Assembly: GCA_963844805.1 (NCBI GenBank)
Contig: CAWJPU010000001.1
Span: 124,001-188,000 of the forward strand
DNA length: 64,000 nt
Origin: JACCZR01 sp963844805
Lineage (GTDB): Bacteria; Actinomycetota; Thermoleophilia; Solirubrobacterales; Thermoleophilaceae
Reading direction: 5' to 3'
Below, piece after piece: positions 63,466 to 64,000 of the stretch; position 1 is the first letter of the stretch; each line of letters opens with the position of its first letter. The notes beneath the pieces are model-generated. The model did no database searches, was not told the origin of the DNA, and saw only the letters and a list, made by a program, of their open reading frames with translations. The position numbers were made by a program, and so were the translations under genes.

Positions 63466-64000
63466 TCAGTCCTTGAGGAACGACGGGATGTCGATCTCGT
63501 CGTCGGGGATCTCCAGCGACGAGCGCTGGCGCTCGTCCATCGCCACGTCGCGCCGGCGCGGCTCGCGGCGGCGGCCGGTGGAGTCCTCGGTGAACAGCGG
63601 CCCGGTGGCCATGCCCTCGAAGCCCGTGGCGATCACGGTGACCCGGACGGAGTCGTCCAGCTCCTCGTCGACGACCGCGCCGAAGATGATGTTCGACTGC
63701 GAGTCGGCGGCCTGCTGGATGATCTCGGCCGCCTCGTTGACCTCGAACAGGCCCAGGTCGCCGCCGCCGGTGATGTTCAGCAGGATCCCGGTCGCCCCCT
63801 CGACCGACTGCTCCAGCAGCGGGCTCGAGATGGCATGCTTGGCCGCCTCGGCGGCCCGGTTCTCTCCGCCGGCCTCGCCGATGCCCATCAGGGCCGACCC
63901 TGCCTCGTGCATGATCGTCCGCACGTCGGCGAAGTCGAGGTTGATGATGCCGGGGATCGTGATCAGGTCGGTGATGCCCTGCACGCCCTGGCGCAGGACG
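63466..64000 (-). CDS. ftsZ: cell division protein FtsZ, C-terminal part
   Basis: The last ~178 residues; the N-terminus, with the GTP-binding motif, lies beyond the right edge. TIMHEAGSALMGIGEAGGENR, LLNITGGGDLGLFEVNEAAE and IIFGAVVDEELDDSVRVTVIATGF belong to the GTPase and C-terminal domain. A short Arg-rich linker ends in EIDIPSFLKD, the conserved tail that binds FtsA, SepF and other partners. FtsZ polymerises at mid-cell to form the division ring. Confidence 0.96.
   Translation of the reverse strand, partial: VLRQGVQGITDLITIPGIINLDFADVRTIMHEAGSALMGIGEAGGENRAAEAAKHAISSPLLEQSVEGATGILLNITGGGDLGLFEVNEAAEIIQQAADSQSNIIFGAVVDEELDDSVRVTVIATGFEGMATGPLFTEDSTGRRREPRRRDVAMDERQRSSLEIPDDEIDIPSFLKD

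Overview
The window is very GC-rich, gene-dense DNA from the chromosome of an actinobacterium. The closest fit is the class Thermoleophilia (Solirubrobacterales-like). This rests on a metK / priA / def / fmt gene set on one strand, a GAAC-N4-GTTC SOS box, an ECF42-type sigma factor paired with a DGPF protein, and many genes whose -10 box sits 6-9 nt before the start codon. It is an inference from gene content, not a measured phylogeny. I see no tRNA, rRNA, CRISPR array, insertion sequence or prophage.

Layout. 1-11 kb: cell-surface glycan and membrane genes (two related GT-C-like membrane proteins, a flippase-like protein, a GH2 glycosidase, a rhomboid protease, a GT2 / methyltransferase / Wzx-like operon). 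11-22 kb: fmt and a zinc-ribbon gene, then a divergent catabolic locus, lutCBA to the left and permease-glcDEF-malate synthase to the right, with a 9-bp inverted repeat between them. 22-28 kb: def, priA, metK and two class III nucleotide cyclases. 28-38 kb: a long co-directional run rluB-aroH-hisC-Rieske-[leader peptide]-aroF-aroG-tyrA-aroA-cmk-der-metK that holds most of the phenylalanine/tyrosine branch. 38-46 kb: rlmN, small accessory genes, a LysR/EamA pair, a flavin oxidoreductase, a polysaccharide deacetylase, scpAB and trpS. 46-50 kb: two divergent acyl-CoA ligases. 50-57 kb: ECF42 sigma and DGPF gene, a Tex30-like hydrolase, a lipoprotein, dinB with an SOS box, a cation/proton antiporter. 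56-62 kb: glycine cleavage operon gcvT-gcvH-PRC-cupin-gcvPA-gcvPB. 62-64 kb: a PQQ-type sugar dehydrogenase and the 3' part of ftsZ.

How it works together. Glycolate (or lactate) enters by the LctP-family permease, is oxidised by GlcDEF to glyoxylate, and malate synthase joins this to acetyl-CoA; LutABC handles L-lactate. Chorismate flux to Phe/Tyr is supplied by two different DAHP synthases in tandem. Upstream of them is a 21-codon reading frame ending in Tyr, Phe, Trp and Phe codons and followed by alternative hairpins: a candidate attenuator.

Points to handle with care. Between 11.2 and 19.0 kb seven genes need about 15 frame changes, all explained by one extra base, which points to sequence error rather than decay. 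A ~60-nt intergenic element occurs three times, always just after a stop codon and in the sense of the gene before it; its function is unknown.
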